The notes: generated by a model not told the origin, from the letters alone. A stretch of 64,000 nucleotides of DNA from Vibrionaceae bacterium (GCA_018222805.1 JAAEZQ010000001.1:332437-396436); one strand, 5' to 3'; numbered from the stretch's first letter, positions 1 through 7,948 are shown. Made by a program: numbers and translations.

Positions 1-585
1 GATTGGATGTGGAAGCTCACAATCGAAGAGCTTGGCATCGACAAAGCTGTTCTGGCTGCAGACCAACGACCTTTCTTCTTAGGCGTCACTCGTCAGGACA
101 CGGGTAAAGCAGAATATCTGACTCCCAACGTGGATACTCTGGCAGAAACGATGAAAGCCAGTAGTGCACTACCTATCCTTTATCGTAACGGCGTATTACT
201 CAATGGAACACGATATGTTGATGGTGGCGTCTCTGATGCGATTCCAATTGCAGAAGCGATTAAACGAGGTGCAACCAAAATCATGGTATTGCGCAGTCGT
301 CCCGCAAGCTACCGAAAATCAAAATCAAAGTTTGGCGCTGCAACCAAACGTATGTTGAAAGATACACCTGCATTGATTGAGCCGATGCTAACTCGTGACA
401 TTCGCTACAATCAAGCCCTATCACTTATTGAGAATCCACCAGAAGGCATAGAGATTATTCAGGTTTGTCCACCCGAAACCTTTAAACTGAAGCGCTTGAG
501 CCGTGCTCCGGAACCATTACGTGCAGCGTATGAGCTCGGTTTAGAGGCAGGGAAAGAAGCCATTATGCGCTGGGAGAGGATTTAA
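1..585 (+). CDS. Patatin-like phospholipase, C-terminal part (5' end outside window)
   Basis: The frame is open from the first base, so the gene starts upstream and only about the last 194 residues are visible. The sequence VDGGVSDAIP (bases about 217-246) is the patatin Asp-Gly-Gly motif that carries the catalytic Asp of the Ser-Asp dyad. The Gly-x-Ser-x-Gly nucleophile motif must lie before the window. After it comes the usual core strand (KIMVLRSRP) and a basic stretch. Patatin-like proteins of this RssA/YjjU type hydrolyse acyl esters of lipids; the substrate here cannot be read. The gene ends at TAA 583-585, and the next gene converges on it. Confidence 0.8.
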   Translation, partial: DWMWKLTIEELGIDKAVLAADQRPFFLGVTRQDTGKAEYLTPNVDTLAETMKASSALPILYRNGVLLNGTRYVDGGVSDAIPIAEAIKRGATKIMVLRSRPASYRKSKSKFGAATKRMLKDTPALIEPMLTRDIRYNQALSLIENPPEGIEIIQVCPPETFKLKRLSRAPEPLRAAYELGLEAGKEAIMRWERI

Positions 586-609
586 GGTTGTCGGTTTTGT
601 AAAGAAAAA

Positions 610-631
610 AGCCACACCCTAAGGCGTGGCT
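610..631 (-). terminator. Rho-independent terminator for the pirin gene
   Basis: A 9-bp stem (AGCCACACC with GGCGTGGCT, one mismatch, loop CTAA) is followed on the minus strand by a run of Ts. It lies about 100 bases beyond the pirin stop codon and also separates it from the converging patatin gene. Confidence 0.7.
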
Positions 632-734
632 AATGCAAATTCGATGGCAGTGGATTATCGTATTTGCTTTTCAGTAAGCCCAACAATCAGGCTCAAATTA
701 TCTTATTCTCGTTCCCCGGCTGAGCGCCAAAAGA

Positions 735-1583
735 CTAATAAGTTTCAAACATTCCCGCATTGTAGTCTTGAATCGCTTGTTCGATTTCTTCAATGCTGTT
801 CATCACAAAGGGACCATAGTGAACCACTGGCTCGTTAATCGGCTCACCAATGAAAAGCAATACACCGCTTGCGTCATTCGCCTTCAACTCAACCCACTCC
901 CCTTGAGACAAAAGCGCCATTTCACCTTGTTTGATCACTCGCTGTTGAGTCTCAATGTTGCCTTGATAGACATAAACCATCATGTTGTGGTTCTGCTCGG
1001 TGACAAGCTGGAGCGTTGCGCCTGCATGTGGTCGCCAATCAGCAACCGTTGCATCAACACCCGTTTTCGTCAGCGGACCTACTGTACGGTTTCCATTTAT
1101 GTTCAGTTCCCCAGCGATGATACGAACCAGACCGACGTCTTTGCTTTCTACTTCCGTGATTGTTTCAGGCTGAAAGTCATGGTACTGAGCTGGCAGCATT
1201 TTATTTTTTGCTGGCTGATTAATCCAAATCTGAAAACCATGTAGCTCGCCATCTTGCATAATTGGCATTTCACTATGAATAACACCACGACCCGCGGCCA
1301 TCCACTGAGCACCACCCGAACGAAGTTCACCAACATTATTCATGTGGTCACGATGCTGAAAGTGCCCTTTCAACATGTAAGTCAGGGTTTCGATGCCACG
1401 ATGTGGGTGTGGAGGGAAACCACCGATATAGTCAGCGCGGTTATCAGATTTCAACTCATCTACCATCAAAAATGGTGAAAAACTGGCATTATTGAATCCA
1501 GCAACTCGGCGGATTTTAACGCCATCGCCATCAGCAGTAGGCTGGGAAGGAATTAACTGGCGGACTTCTCTTGTCTTACTCAT
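735..1583 (-). CDS. Pirin family protein (bicupin)
   Basis: This is a 282-residue protein of the usual pirin length. The N-terminal cupin shows the iron-ligand set of the family: the HPHRGIET stretch (His59, His61) and GRGVIHSEMP (His103, Glu105). The second cupin domain follows and ends near the C-terminus. Bacterial pirins include quercetin 2,3-dioxygenases and regulators of central metabolism; which applies here cannot be told. I chose the ATG at 1583 because GAGGAGAAAGG lies directly before it. A TTG five codons upstream falls inside that ribosome binding site and is unlikely to be used. The gene stands alone, facing away from the cold-shock gene. Confidence 0.9.
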   Translation of the reverse strand: MSKTREVRQLIPSQPTADGDGVKIRRVAGFNNASFSPFLMVDELKSDNRADYIGGFPPHPHRGIETLTYMLKGHFQHRDHMNNVGELRSGGAQWMAAGRGVIHSEMPIMQDGELHGFQIWINQPAKNKMLPAQYHDFQPETITEVESKDVGLVRIIAGELNINGNRTVGPLTKTGVDATVADWRPHAGATLQLVTEQNHNMMVYVYQGNIETQQRVIKQGEMALLSQGEWVELKANDASGVLLFIGEPINEPVVHYGPFVMNSIEEIEQAIQDYNAGMFETY

Positions 1584-2029
1584 CACCTTTCTCCTCAAAA
1601 GCCTTGCTCACTTTTCTCTATTAAGTTCGCATTACTTAGCTATCGGTATGCTGTTATTGTAGTTTGAAGAAAAATAATCATGACCACATGCAATTGAGCT
1701 ATTTGTTCAATTTTTTCGAATAACAACATGCTCTCTACAGGCTTCCGTGCTGAAATGATAGAGGTAAACTCCCTTACACCCACTATTAGAGCATTAGCCA
1801 ATACCAACCGAAAATAAATGTGGCTATTTTCTAAACTCGGTGTATAGTGGGCGTTGGCTCTTAAAGAAGAGCTGTTAATGCAACATTTAGTTTAAGTTCC
1901 CTCTCAGTAAAATCTTGAATCACCCATTCAGACACCTGCGTACAACTTCCTCTTGATTGAACATTCAATAGCTTAAAAAAGATCCACAAAATCATTCGTA
2001 ATTAAAATGTTTATTTCAAAGGTATTTTT
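1584..2029. other. Intergenic region with the cold-shock gene promoter and leader
   Basis: No gene is visible in these 446 bases. A candidate -10 box TATAGT lies at 1843-1848. It would start a leader of about 175 bases before the cold-shock ATG, comparable with the long leader of E. coli cspA. The leader begins with a short hairpin (GCTCTT 1857-1862 with AAGAGC 1867-1872). I do not see a clear match to the E. coli cold box. Confidence 0.4.
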
Positions 2030-2239
2030 ATGTCTAAAGTAACTGGTTCAGTAAAATGGTTTAACGAAACTAAAGGTTTCGGTTTCCTATCTCAAGATAA
2101 CGGTGGCCAAGATGTATTCGTACATTTCAACGCTATTGTTTCTGACGGTTTCAAAACTTTGACTGAAGGTCAGAAAGTAAGCTTTAACGTAGAGCAAGGT
2201 AACAAAGGTCCTCAAGCGACTGAAGTTACTCCTCTATAA
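2030..2239 (+). CDS. CspA-family cold-shock protein
   Basis: This 69-residue single cold-shock domain has the full length of the family. It contains RNP1 (KGFGFL, residues 15-20) and RNP2 (VFVHF, residues 29-33), the two nucleic-acid-binding motifs of CspA-type RNA chaperones, and the typical SVKWFN start and [10 protein letters not shown] end. Such proteins melt RNA secondary structure at low temperature. The long AT-rich leader upstream fits post-transcriptional control of this family. A ribosome binding site is weak (AAAGGTATTTTT before the ATG). A hairpin follows the stop codon. Which of cspA/cspC/cspE it matches best cannot be decided by eye. Confidence 0.93.
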   Translation: MSKVTGSVKWFNETKGFGFLSQDNGGQDVFVHFNAIVSDGFKTLTEGQKVSFNVEQGNKGPQATEVTPL

Positions 2240-2250
2240 GACTGCTTTTC

Positions 2251-2278
2251 TTGGTGTAGCATATTCATGCTGCACCAA
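2251..2278 (+). terminator. Terminator hairpin of the cold-shock gene
   Basis: A 12-bp stem (TTGGTGTAGCAT with ATGCTGCACCAA, one G-U pair, loop ATTC) begins 11 bases after the stop codon and is followed by a pyrimidine-rich tract ending in TTTT. Confidence 0.65.
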
Positions 2279-2397
2279 ACTTCTCCCCTTTTCAAACATC
2301 CCATTTTAATTTTTAGCCTATTAATGGCTTAGCTTAGTGCTGTCTAAAATAAATTTGGCAGTGCGATTTTATATTTTATTAATAAAAGGAAAGTAAT

Positions 2398-2487
2398 ATG
2401 TCCTCTAGAAGAACTAGCCGTCAAAAGCATTGGTATCAACTACTGAACAAAGACAAAACGGTAAAGAAACAGGAGAATAAATGTTAG
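2398..2487 (+). CDS. Very small basic protein, 29 residues, unknown
   Basis: The ATG at 2398 is preceded by AAAAGGAAAG, a good ribosome binding site. The product starts MSSRRTSRQKHW, is 29 residues long and rich in Arg and Lys, with no membrane segment. Its stop codon overlaps the start of the next small gene by 7 bases, which suggests translational coupling and argues that both are real. I do not recognise the family. Strong charge could mean nucleic-acid or ribosome association, but that is only an inference. Confidence 0.45.
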   Translation: MSSRRTSRQKHWYQLLNKDKTVKKQENKC

Positions 2488-2690
2488 AAATTGAGTTTAA
2501 TTTAAAACAACCACAAACCACTTGGAATGCCAGAATACATCAACTTAACAGCGATATATTAATGCGACATGTATTACCAAAACTTCAAGCCAGCAGTGTT
2601 TTTATTGACTTTCAATATGATGAAAAAGATGGTGAAGGTACAATTCTGTGTGATGAAGGTTCAAAGATAGGAAGTTTTATTGTCAAATAA
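2481..2690 (+). CDS. Small hypothetical protein, 69 residues
   Basis: CAGGAGAATAA directly precedes the ATG, so the start is well supported. The 69-residue product is soluble, mixed in charge, with a hydrophilic DEKDGEGT stretch in the middle and no signal peptide or cysteine motif. It overlaps the 29-residue ORF before it and is followed 50 bases later by another small lysine-rich ORF. I do not recognise a domain. The downstream position behind a cold-shock gene suggests possible co-regulation, though the Csp hairpin lies between them. Confidence 0.6.
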   Translation: MLEIEFNLKQPQTTWNARIHQLNSDILMRHVLPKLQASSVFIDFQYDEKDGEGTILCDEGSKIGSFIVK

Positions 2691-2740
2691 GACATTTTTC
2701 AGGCATTGATAGTATTCATCTTCAAGTTGGAGGCCTTTTT

Positions 2741-2881
2741 ATGGCTAAGAAAAGTAACAAACAATTAGAAAAAGAAAAGAAAGAATCTGAGCAAAATAAT
2801 GCAGCGATTAAGCAAAAAACTCGACGCCGTATTGAAGACATTATGGAACAAAGAGAGTTTGATAAATTATTTGATCTCTAA
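2741..2881 (+). CDS. Small charged protein, 46 residues, unknown
   Basis: A strong ribosome binding site (TTGGAGG) sits eight bases before the ATG. The 46-residue product is highly charged: a Lys/Glu-rich N-terminal half likely to be helical, then TRRRIEDIMEQREF and an acidic-hydrophobic end. The Arg-rich helix is reminiscent of short gammaproteobacterial proteins of unknown function, but I cannot name a family with confidence. It is the third small ORF in a row after the cold-shock gene. Confidence 0.5.
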   Translation: MAKKSNKQLEKEKKESEQNNAAIKQKTRRRIEDIMEQREFDKLFDL

Positions 2882-3066
2882 AAGAGTGACATCACCTTCT
2901 TTTTTTCATGTTAAGTGTAAGGTAACGCCACCTGCCTTTCACTCACATGAACAGTGCTTCTTCCATCCAAACCCACTCCTATGCAGCCTCTTCTACTGGC
3001 CCCCCTTCAATTACTTCACTCGTTCAGTGACACCAATAATCTCCTAGTCAAATTGATAATTTTGCG

Positions 3067-3072
3067 TATAAT
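3067..3072 (+). promoter_or_regulatory. -10 box of the riboswitch/adenine deaminase promoter
   Basis: A perfect TATAAT places transcription start near 3079, just ahead of the first aptamer helix, as in the known Vibrio add leader. No strong -35 box is visible at 17 bases. Confidence 0.6.
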
Positions 3073-3083
3073 CGCAACCGTTT

Positions 3084-3152
3084 GCTTCGTATAACCCCAA
3101 TGATATGGTTTGGGGGTCTCTACCAGCTCCCACAAAGTGCTGATTACGAAGA
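3084..3152 (+). promoter_or_regulatory. Adenine-sensing purine riboswitch aptamer
   Basis: The sequence shows every part of a purine aptamer. P1 pairs CTTCGTA (3085-3091) with TACGAAG (3145-3151). P2 pairs CCCCAA with TTGGGG around the conserved loop TGATATGG. The junction TCTCTACCA is intact. P3 (CAGC...GCTG) carries a loop with CC that can kiss the GG of loop 2. The specificity base in the GATTA stretch before P1 3' is T, as in adenine aptamers, where guanine aptamers have C. It lies in the leader of the adenine deaminase gene, matching the Vibrio vulnificus add switch. The expression platform between 3152 and the ATG at 3256 is about 104 bases, which is long. Confidence 0.95.
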
Positions 3153-3185
3153 GTTGAGATCACGATGTATCTTACTCTTTGTAAT
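3143..3185 (+). promoter_or_regulatory. Anti-P1 switching helix of the riboswitch
   Basis: ATTACGAAGAG (3143-3153) can pair along all 11 bases with CTCTTTGTAAT (3175-3185), with one G-U pair. Its 5' arm contains the 3' strand of P1, so the two helices exclude each other: ligand would hold P1 and free the downstream arm. Confidence 0.7.
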
Positions 3186-3231
3186 AGCGTTCGACTTATT
3201 TCTATCAATACCTATTCTTAGAGTAACTGCA

Positions 3232-3253
3232 TCCACAATACACAAAAGGTGGA
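3232..3253 (+). promoter_or_regulatory. Hairpin over the adenine deaminase ribosome binding site
   Basis: TCCAC (3232-3236) pairs with GTGGA (3249-3253), which covers most of the AAAGGTGG Shine-Dalgarno sequence just before the ATG at 3256. It could gate translation in response to the upstream switch; how the two are coupled is not visible. Confidence 0.45.
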
Positions 3254-3255
3254 AT

Positions 3256-4269
3256 ATGAACGCATTTATTCAAGGTCTTCCAAAAGTAGAGTTACACTTA
3301 CATATCGAAGGTTCACTTGAGCCAGAGTTGCTGTTCAAGCTTGCTAAACGCAACGGCATTGAAATCCCGTACTCGACCCCTAGTGAATTACGCGAAGCAT
3401 ACCAGTTCGAAGATTTACAGTCTTTCCTCGACCTTTACTACCAAGGCGCTAATGCTTTACGTACAGAGCAAGATTTTTATGATCTGACCTGGGAGTATTT
3501 AGAACGCTGCAAAGCAGATAACGTCATTCATACGGAAATCTTTTTTGATCCTCAAACTCATACCGATCGCGGCATTGATTTTGATACGGTGATTAATGGC
3601 ATTAGTCGCGCTTTAAAAGATGGTCAGGAACAACTTGGTATTACTTCTCAAATCATTGCCTGCTTCCTTCGTCATCTATCAGAAGAGCGCGCCATCGAAA
3701 CGCTCCAGTCTATCCTCAAACATCGCGAAAAAATTATTGGTGTCGGCTTAGACTCGTCTGAAAAAGGACACCCACCAGCAAAATTTGAGCGCGTGTTCCA
3801 ACAAGCGAAAGCGGCGGGTCTATTAACGGTGGCTCATGCAGGTGAAGAAGGTCCGGCACAGAATATCTCTGATGCAATTGAAATGCTGGAAGTCAGTCGC
3901 GTCGATCATGGCGTTCGCTGCGTTGAGGATAAAGCGTTGGTTGCCTCGCTTATCGATAGCAAAATGCCTCTTACGGTCTGCCCACTTTCGAATATTAAAC
4001 TGTGTGTCTTTGATGACATGAAGCACCACAACATTGTCGATCTTCTTCGACAAGGCGTTGCAGTCACCATCAACTCTGATGATCCTGCTTACTTTGGTGG
4101 CTACATGACCGAAAATTTCCTAGCCGTAAGTCAGGCACATCCCATGAGCAATGATGAGATCGCGCAGTTTACTTTCAATGCCATAGAGGCAAGCTTTATT
4201 GATGATGAAATGAAAGCAAACTATCGCTCTCAAGTTGAACAATACGTTGAACATCACTCTTCGTTATAA
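3256..4269 (+). CDS. add: Adenine deaminase, adenosine-deaminase-like family
   Basis: This 337-residue amidohydrolase converts a 6-aminopurine to the 6-oxo form. Zinc ligands are visible as HLH (residues 14-16), the HAGEEG motif (His near 194), DHGVRC, and [10 protein letters not shown] near the end. The stretch [13 protein letters not shown] and the overall sequence resemble the bacterial and yeast adenine deaminases (Pseudomonas PA0148, yeast Aah1) more than E. coli adenosine deaminase. I therefore infer free adenine as substrate, giving hypoxanthine. That agrees with control by an adenine riboswitch. The start at 3256 follows AAAGGTGG; the reading frame extends upstream only through the riboswitch. 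Hypoxanthine could feed the xanthine dehydrogenase operon at 53397. Older annotations of vibrios call this gene add, adenosine deaminase. Confidence 0.92.
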   Translation: MNAFIQGLPKVELHLHIEGSLEPELLFKLAKRNGIEIPYSTPSELREAYQFEDLQSFLDLYYQGANALRTEQDFYDLTWEYLERCKADNVIHTEIFFDPQTHTDRGIDFDTVINGISRALKDGQEQLGITSQIIACFLRHLSEERAIETLQSILKHREKIIGVGLDSSEKGHPPAKFERVFQQAKAAGLLTVAHAGEEGPAQNISDAIEMLEVSRVDHGVRCVEDKALVASLIDSKMPLTVCPLSNIKLCVFDDMKHHNIVDLLRQGVAVTINSDDPAYFGGYMTENFLAVSQAHPMSNDEIAQFTFNAIEASFIDDEMKANYRSQVEQYVEHHSSL

Positions 4270-4443
4270 AAGTAGAGACAACCTGAACGGCCACAATCTG
4301 ACGTGTACCATCAAGTGACTTCACCATTTATTTCAGGATGTTAACTTGACTTGGGTATACCCTTACAAACCCTCTGTGGTTAATGTTGAACTTAAGCGCT
4401 AGACTGACTGAGACAAATAACGAATATCAAAAGGAAGACAATT

Positions 4444-4917
4444 ATGATTCAACAAGGCCAAGCACTACCTTCTGCAACTGTCAGTGAGCTAACCTCCGAT
4501 GGCATGGTAAATCACGACGTGACTGAGCTGTTTGCGAATAAAAAAGTGGTGTTGTTTGCTGTCCCTGGTGCGTTCACGCCAACTTGTTCAGAAGCACACT
4601 TGCCAGGCTATGTTGTTTTGGCTGATCAGCTAAAAGCAAAAGGCGTTGATCTCATCGCATGCATCGCAACAAATGACGCATTTGTTATGCAGGCATGGGG
4701 TGAAGCTCAAAATGCTTCTGAGATTATGATGCTGAGTGATGGTGACGCAAGTTTCACCAAAGCACTCGGTCTGGAAATGGATACCGGCGGTTTTGGTGGT
4801 ATTCGCTCGCAACGTTACGCAATGATTGTTGATAATGGTGTCGTGACCAAACTTAATGTTGAAGAACCACAGAAGTTTGAAGTGAGCAACGCAGAAACAA
4901 TTCTGGCAGCACTTTAA
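4444..4917 (+). CDS. Peroxiredoxin, Prx5 type
   Basis: The 157-residue product is a single redoxin domain reducing hydrogen peroxide or organic peroxides. The peroxidatic cysteine is Cys48 in PGAFTPTCS, the signature of the Prx5 subfamily. A second Cys (near residue 73) could serve as resolving residue, but the usual C-terminal one is absent. It lacks the fused glutaredoxin domain that some vibrios and Haemophilus carry, so an outside thiol donor is needed. The start follows AAAAGGAAGACAATT. It stands alone and is closed by a strong terminator shared with the converging protease gene. Confidence 0.93.
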   Translation: MIQQGQALPSATVSELTSDGMVNHDVTELFANKKVVLFAVPGAFTPTCSEAHLPGYVVLADQLKAKGVDLIACIATNDAFVMQAWGEAQNASEIMMLSDGDASFTKALGLEMDTGGFGGIRSQRYAMIVDNGVVTKLNVEEPQKFEVSNAETILAAL

Positions 4918-4922
4918 TTAAA

Positions 4923-4958
4923 AAAAGAACGCCCCGACTTAACTCGGGGCGTTCTTTT
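4923..4958. terminator. Strong bidirectional terminator
   Basis: A 15-bp perfect stem (arms 4923-4937 and 4944-4958, core AACGCCCCGA) with a 6-base loop has A/T tracts on both sides. It serves the peroxiredoxin gene and the converging protease gene. Confidence 0.9.
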
Positions 4959-4970
4959 ACTTTATTAGTA

Positions 4971-6281
4971 TTAACGATAGATAACTTTTCGTCTGCCAGC
5001 TGCTAAAAGTAGCATCAACAATAAGTACATGTAACCCACAGTACCACCGCTACTGTCGTCTTCGTCATCTTCACAGCCAAAAACAACATATTGGCCATCA
5101 ATATAGGCGTTACACTCTTCAGTGTCTGTCACTTCTTCCTCTGTCACTGAGTCGCCCTCTTCACCTTCAGTCACCGTATCTTCACCTTCCTCAGCTTCCT
5201 CTTTAATAACCAGAAAGTCAGGCTTAGTAATTACGGCCTCAGGCGGTTGCTCACTGTCAAGGTACGAGTCAATCCAGTCGGTGTAATACGAAACGTTAGT
5301 GTACCAAGTTGGCAAGGTTACAGAACTACAGACGCTATTTATAATTGGGCCAGCACTGATAATACCAACTTGCGTAAAACTCAGACCATCGCTGCTTGGC
5401 AGTAATAAAGGGCCACCTGTATCGCCTAAACAGGCACCATTACCAAATATGTTGTCACCGATAGGAAAACTTTGAGTAGGCAACGTACATAGCTTCGTAG
5501 GGTCTAGAGGAGATTCAATATATTGTGGTAGTTCTTCAGCCGATTCAAGACGTTCATAGCACAGTGGGATTGGATAAAAGGATACGTCCGTTTCTCTCAT
5601 GATCGTGTCATCTTCACCTGTCCCCCAACCTGCAACTTTTACATTTGGTTCTGGATCTGAAGAGTCCCACATGTCTTCTAGGTCGGATAAGGTTGCGTCA
5701 CTCACACTATTACCTAAGCTCACAATGTCCACGACACTGGAAGGGAAATCTCGTTCAACATAAAGCAAAGCAAGGTCATTCTGGTATGCTGTTGATTCGA
5801 GAACCATCAGCTCAGTATCACCGGTGTTACCTGTCGTATCTGTTGTTTCTACGGTAAAAGACTGCTCTGGATAATAGTCAGGATGTATCACCACGTGAGT
5901 GACCTTATAGATGTCAGATATATCAACATTAGATAAGTCATACTTATCAGTAGATTGATAATACTTTCCAACTGTTATCGATATTTCTTTAGGTTTGGCG
6001 ACATCGTATAGCGTAAAAACATCCGAATTTTCGCTGCTATCTTCCAAGCTAGCGCTAGAAGCAACCAAACAATGAGCTGCCGTTAACACCCAGCGGTCAC
6101 CGACAATGGTCCCTCCGCAAGAATGGTCCTCGGCAAAAATACTGGCTCGTACCGATACTAAAAAAGAGAAATTATTTCCTTTTTCTAGCTCTTCGAGCTC
6201 AACATTATCTCCACCAACAATCGCATATGTTGGTACACTGATCAAAAGTGAGGCAACTAGCGGTGCCCATTTATTTCTCAT
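4971..6281 (-). CDS. Secreted trypsin-like (S1) protease with GlyGly-CTERM anchor and Thr at the catalytic Ser position
   Basis: The 436-residue product has a signal peptide (residues 1-20, ending PTYA), an S1 domain, an acidic Glu/Asp-rich linker (about 361-411), and a C-terminal GlyGly-CTERM tail (GG at 412-413, one hydrophobic helix, then RRKVIYR). Such tails are processed by rhombosortase on proteases exported by type II secretion, as in Vibrio cholerae VesB. His70 (TAAHC) and Asp169 are in place. The nucleophile motif, however, is GDTGGP, with Thr288 where Ser is expected. The mature IVGG N-terminus begins directly after the signal peptide, so there is no propeptide. The start at 6281 is supported by AAGGAGG. 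It may be a weak or inactive protease, or a binding protein. Confidence 0.88.
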   Translation of the reverse strand: MRNKWAPLVASLLISVPTYAIVGGDNVELEELEKGNNFSFLVSVRASIFAEDHSCGGTIVGDRWVLTAAHCLVASSASLEDSSENSDVFTLYDVAKPKEISITVGKYYQSTDKYDLSNVDISDIYKVTHVVIHPDYYPEQSFTVETTDTTGNTGDTELMVLESTAYQNDLALLYVERDFPSSVVDIVSLGNSVSDATLSDLEDMWDSSDPEPNVKVAGWGTGEDDTIMRETDVSFYPIPLCYERLESAEELPQYIESPLDPTKLCTLPTQSFPIGDNIFGNGACLGDTGGPLLLPSSDGLSFTQVGIISAGPIINSVCSSVTLPTWYTNVSYYTDWIDSYLDSEQPPEAVITKPDFLVIKEEAEEGEDTVTEGEEGDSVTEEEVTDTEECNAYIDGQYVVFGCEDDEDDSSGGTVGYMYLLLMLLLAAGRRKVIYR

Positions 6282-7090
6282 ACACTTTCCTCCTTGGATA
6301 TACAAAGCTGACTGAGTATGAACGGACAACGCGGAATGCGCACCCACACACTTAGGCAATTAATATCATAAAATTATAAGCACATAGTTGATAACTAACT
6401 GCAACTTAAGTTGTAAAACAAAACTTGTTTCACATAATTCTAAGGTATGAGAATCCATTTCAATCATTACACAGACTTGTGACTCGAAGTGCATAATCTA
6501 TCTAATGGGTTAATGAACAACCTTAACCAGAAAGAATGATGAGATAATTGCTCGAAATTGCACTAGCAGCCATTAATACTGCCGTGAACGAAGATAAAAA
6601 ACGTCCGCACTCAGGCGGGTTAAAAAACACATGTGCGGACATAACAACAACACAGTTCATGCTGGTGAACTGAAAAATAGGGGGCAATGAAAATCAACGA
6701 AACATGACTTCCAATAGCGATAGTATTGCGTCTCTTTGATTTTATATTGTTAGCTAAGGGTCAATAATATTGCTGGAATAAATAAGGATAGTCAGGAAAA
6801 CCAACCAATTAATCGTTTTAAAAACAAAATCAAACGTATAGCGATGCAATATAAATTGCACTTATGTCTGGTATTAATGACGTTTATGTTTTCAAATTAG
6901 ATTTAAAGTAGAAAAGTCGTTTTCCGGTGTTGATACTAATAATGCTAAACGTAACGTTTTGTTAATCCGTTTTAGTATTGAGTGATAAACAGTCGTCATT
7001 GATGAATTAAAGTATGCGAGTTAATAGCAGAGCTTAATAGAAAACTGCGCACCAATGCTGTGAATGGTACGCAGGATAAGATCATTGAGC
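6282..7090. other. 809-base region with no convincing gene, several inverted repeats
   Basis: No gene over 45 codons with a plausible start is seen. The stretch is AT-rich and holds three inverted repeats: GTCCGCAC/GTGCGGAC around 6609-6650, CAGTTCA/TGAACTG around 6652-6672, and TGCAAT/ATTGCA around 6844-6860. The protease promoter must lie near 6282-6450. The rest could be decayed sequence or hold a small RNA. Confidence 0.4.
7046..7073 (-). terminator. Probable terminator of the yghU gene
   Basis: TGCGCACCA (7046-7054) pairs with TGGTACGCA (7065-7073) with one mismatch. On the minus strand the hairpin is followed by GTTTTCT, about 20 bases beyond the stop codon. Confidence 0.55.
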
Positions 7091-7948
7091 CTAAGATTTT
7101 AGTTTTAACGCTTTATCAATATCTTGTGCGCTATGTCTCTCAGCAAGATACTCACCTTCATCTCCCCAAGTTCGGTTAACTATACGACCACGTTTTACCG
7201 CTTCACGTTGATCAATCTCTTTTGCCCAACGAACCACATGCTCGTAGCTATTTACATCTAAAAACTCAGCCGCGTCGTACGCTCGGCCCAAAACAAGATT
7301 GCCATACCATGGCCAAGTGGCAATATCCGCGATACTGTATTCGTCTCCACCTAAAAACTCACTCTTCGCTAAACGCTTATCCAAAACATCCAATTGACGT
7401 TTTGCTTCCATGGTAAATCGGTTGATGGGATACTCAAACTTTTCCGGTGCATAGGCGTAGAAGTGCCCGAAACCACCACCAAGATATGGAGCAGAGCCTT
7501 GCAGCCAGAACAGCCAGTTCATCACTTCCGCTCGCTTTGCTCCCTCTTTAGGTAAGAACAGACCAAATTTTTCAGCTAAATAGAAAAGAATGTTGCCAGA
7601 TTCAAAAACATTTACCGACTCCTCGCCAGAGCGATCAACTAACGCAGGAATTTTTGAATTTGGGTTTACTGCGACAAATCCGGAACCAAACTGGTCGCTA
7701 TCACCAATGTTGATCAAATGTGCATCGTATTCCGCCTCTTTCACACCAGCAGCCAGCAACTCTTCAAACATAATGGTGACTTTCTGACCGTTTGGTGTCC
7801 CCATTGAATACAGCTGAAATGGATGCTCACCAACGGGTAACTCTTGCTCATGACGTGCGCCAGAGTCCGGACGATTGATGTTTGCCCATTGGCCACCATT
7901 TTCACTATCGTTTGTCCAAACTTTTGGTGGTATGTACTTGTTTGACAT
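7091..7948 (-). CDS. yghU: YghU-type glutathione S-transferase / disulfide-bond reductase
   Basis: The 285-residue protein has the long N-terminal extension typical of the nu-class (YghU/YfcG) enzymes (YIPPKVW..., PVGEHPFQLYSMGTPNGQKV), then a thioredoxin-like glutathione-binding domain (about 45-130, with the NPNSKIPALVD loop) and an all-helical C-terminal domain. These enzymes bind two glutathione molecules and show disulfide reductase and organic peroxide activity, acting in the cytosol. The start follows ATAAGGAATAACA. The length matches E. coli YghU (about 288). It is a single gene with its own terminator. Confidence 0.92.
   Translation of the reverse strand: MSNKYIPPKVWTNDSENGGQWANINRPDSGARHEQELPVGEHPFQLYSMGTPNGQKVTIMFEELLAAGVKEAEYDAHLINIGDSDQFGSGFVAVNPNSKIPALVDRSGEESVNVFESGNILFYLAEKFGLFLPKEGAKRAEVMNWLFWLQGSAPYLGGGFGHFYAYAPEKFEYPINRFTMEAKRQLDVLDKRLAKSEFLGGDEYSIADIATWPWYGNLVLGRAYDAAEFLDVNSYEHVVRWAKEIDQREAVKRGRIVNRTWGDEGEYLAERHSAQDIDKALKLKS

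Noticed and set aside
3082..3255. N-terminal extension of the adenine deaminase frame and an 18-residue ORF at 3165
   Set aside because: The extension reads through the riboswitch aptamer, which is RNA structure, and the small ORF lacks a convincing ribosome site.
6550..6675. A 41-codon frame from a TTG in the large gap (contains IALAAINTAVNEDKK)
   Set aside because: The start is a TTG with only a poor ribosome site, and the frame runs through two inverted repeats, so I did not list it as a gene.
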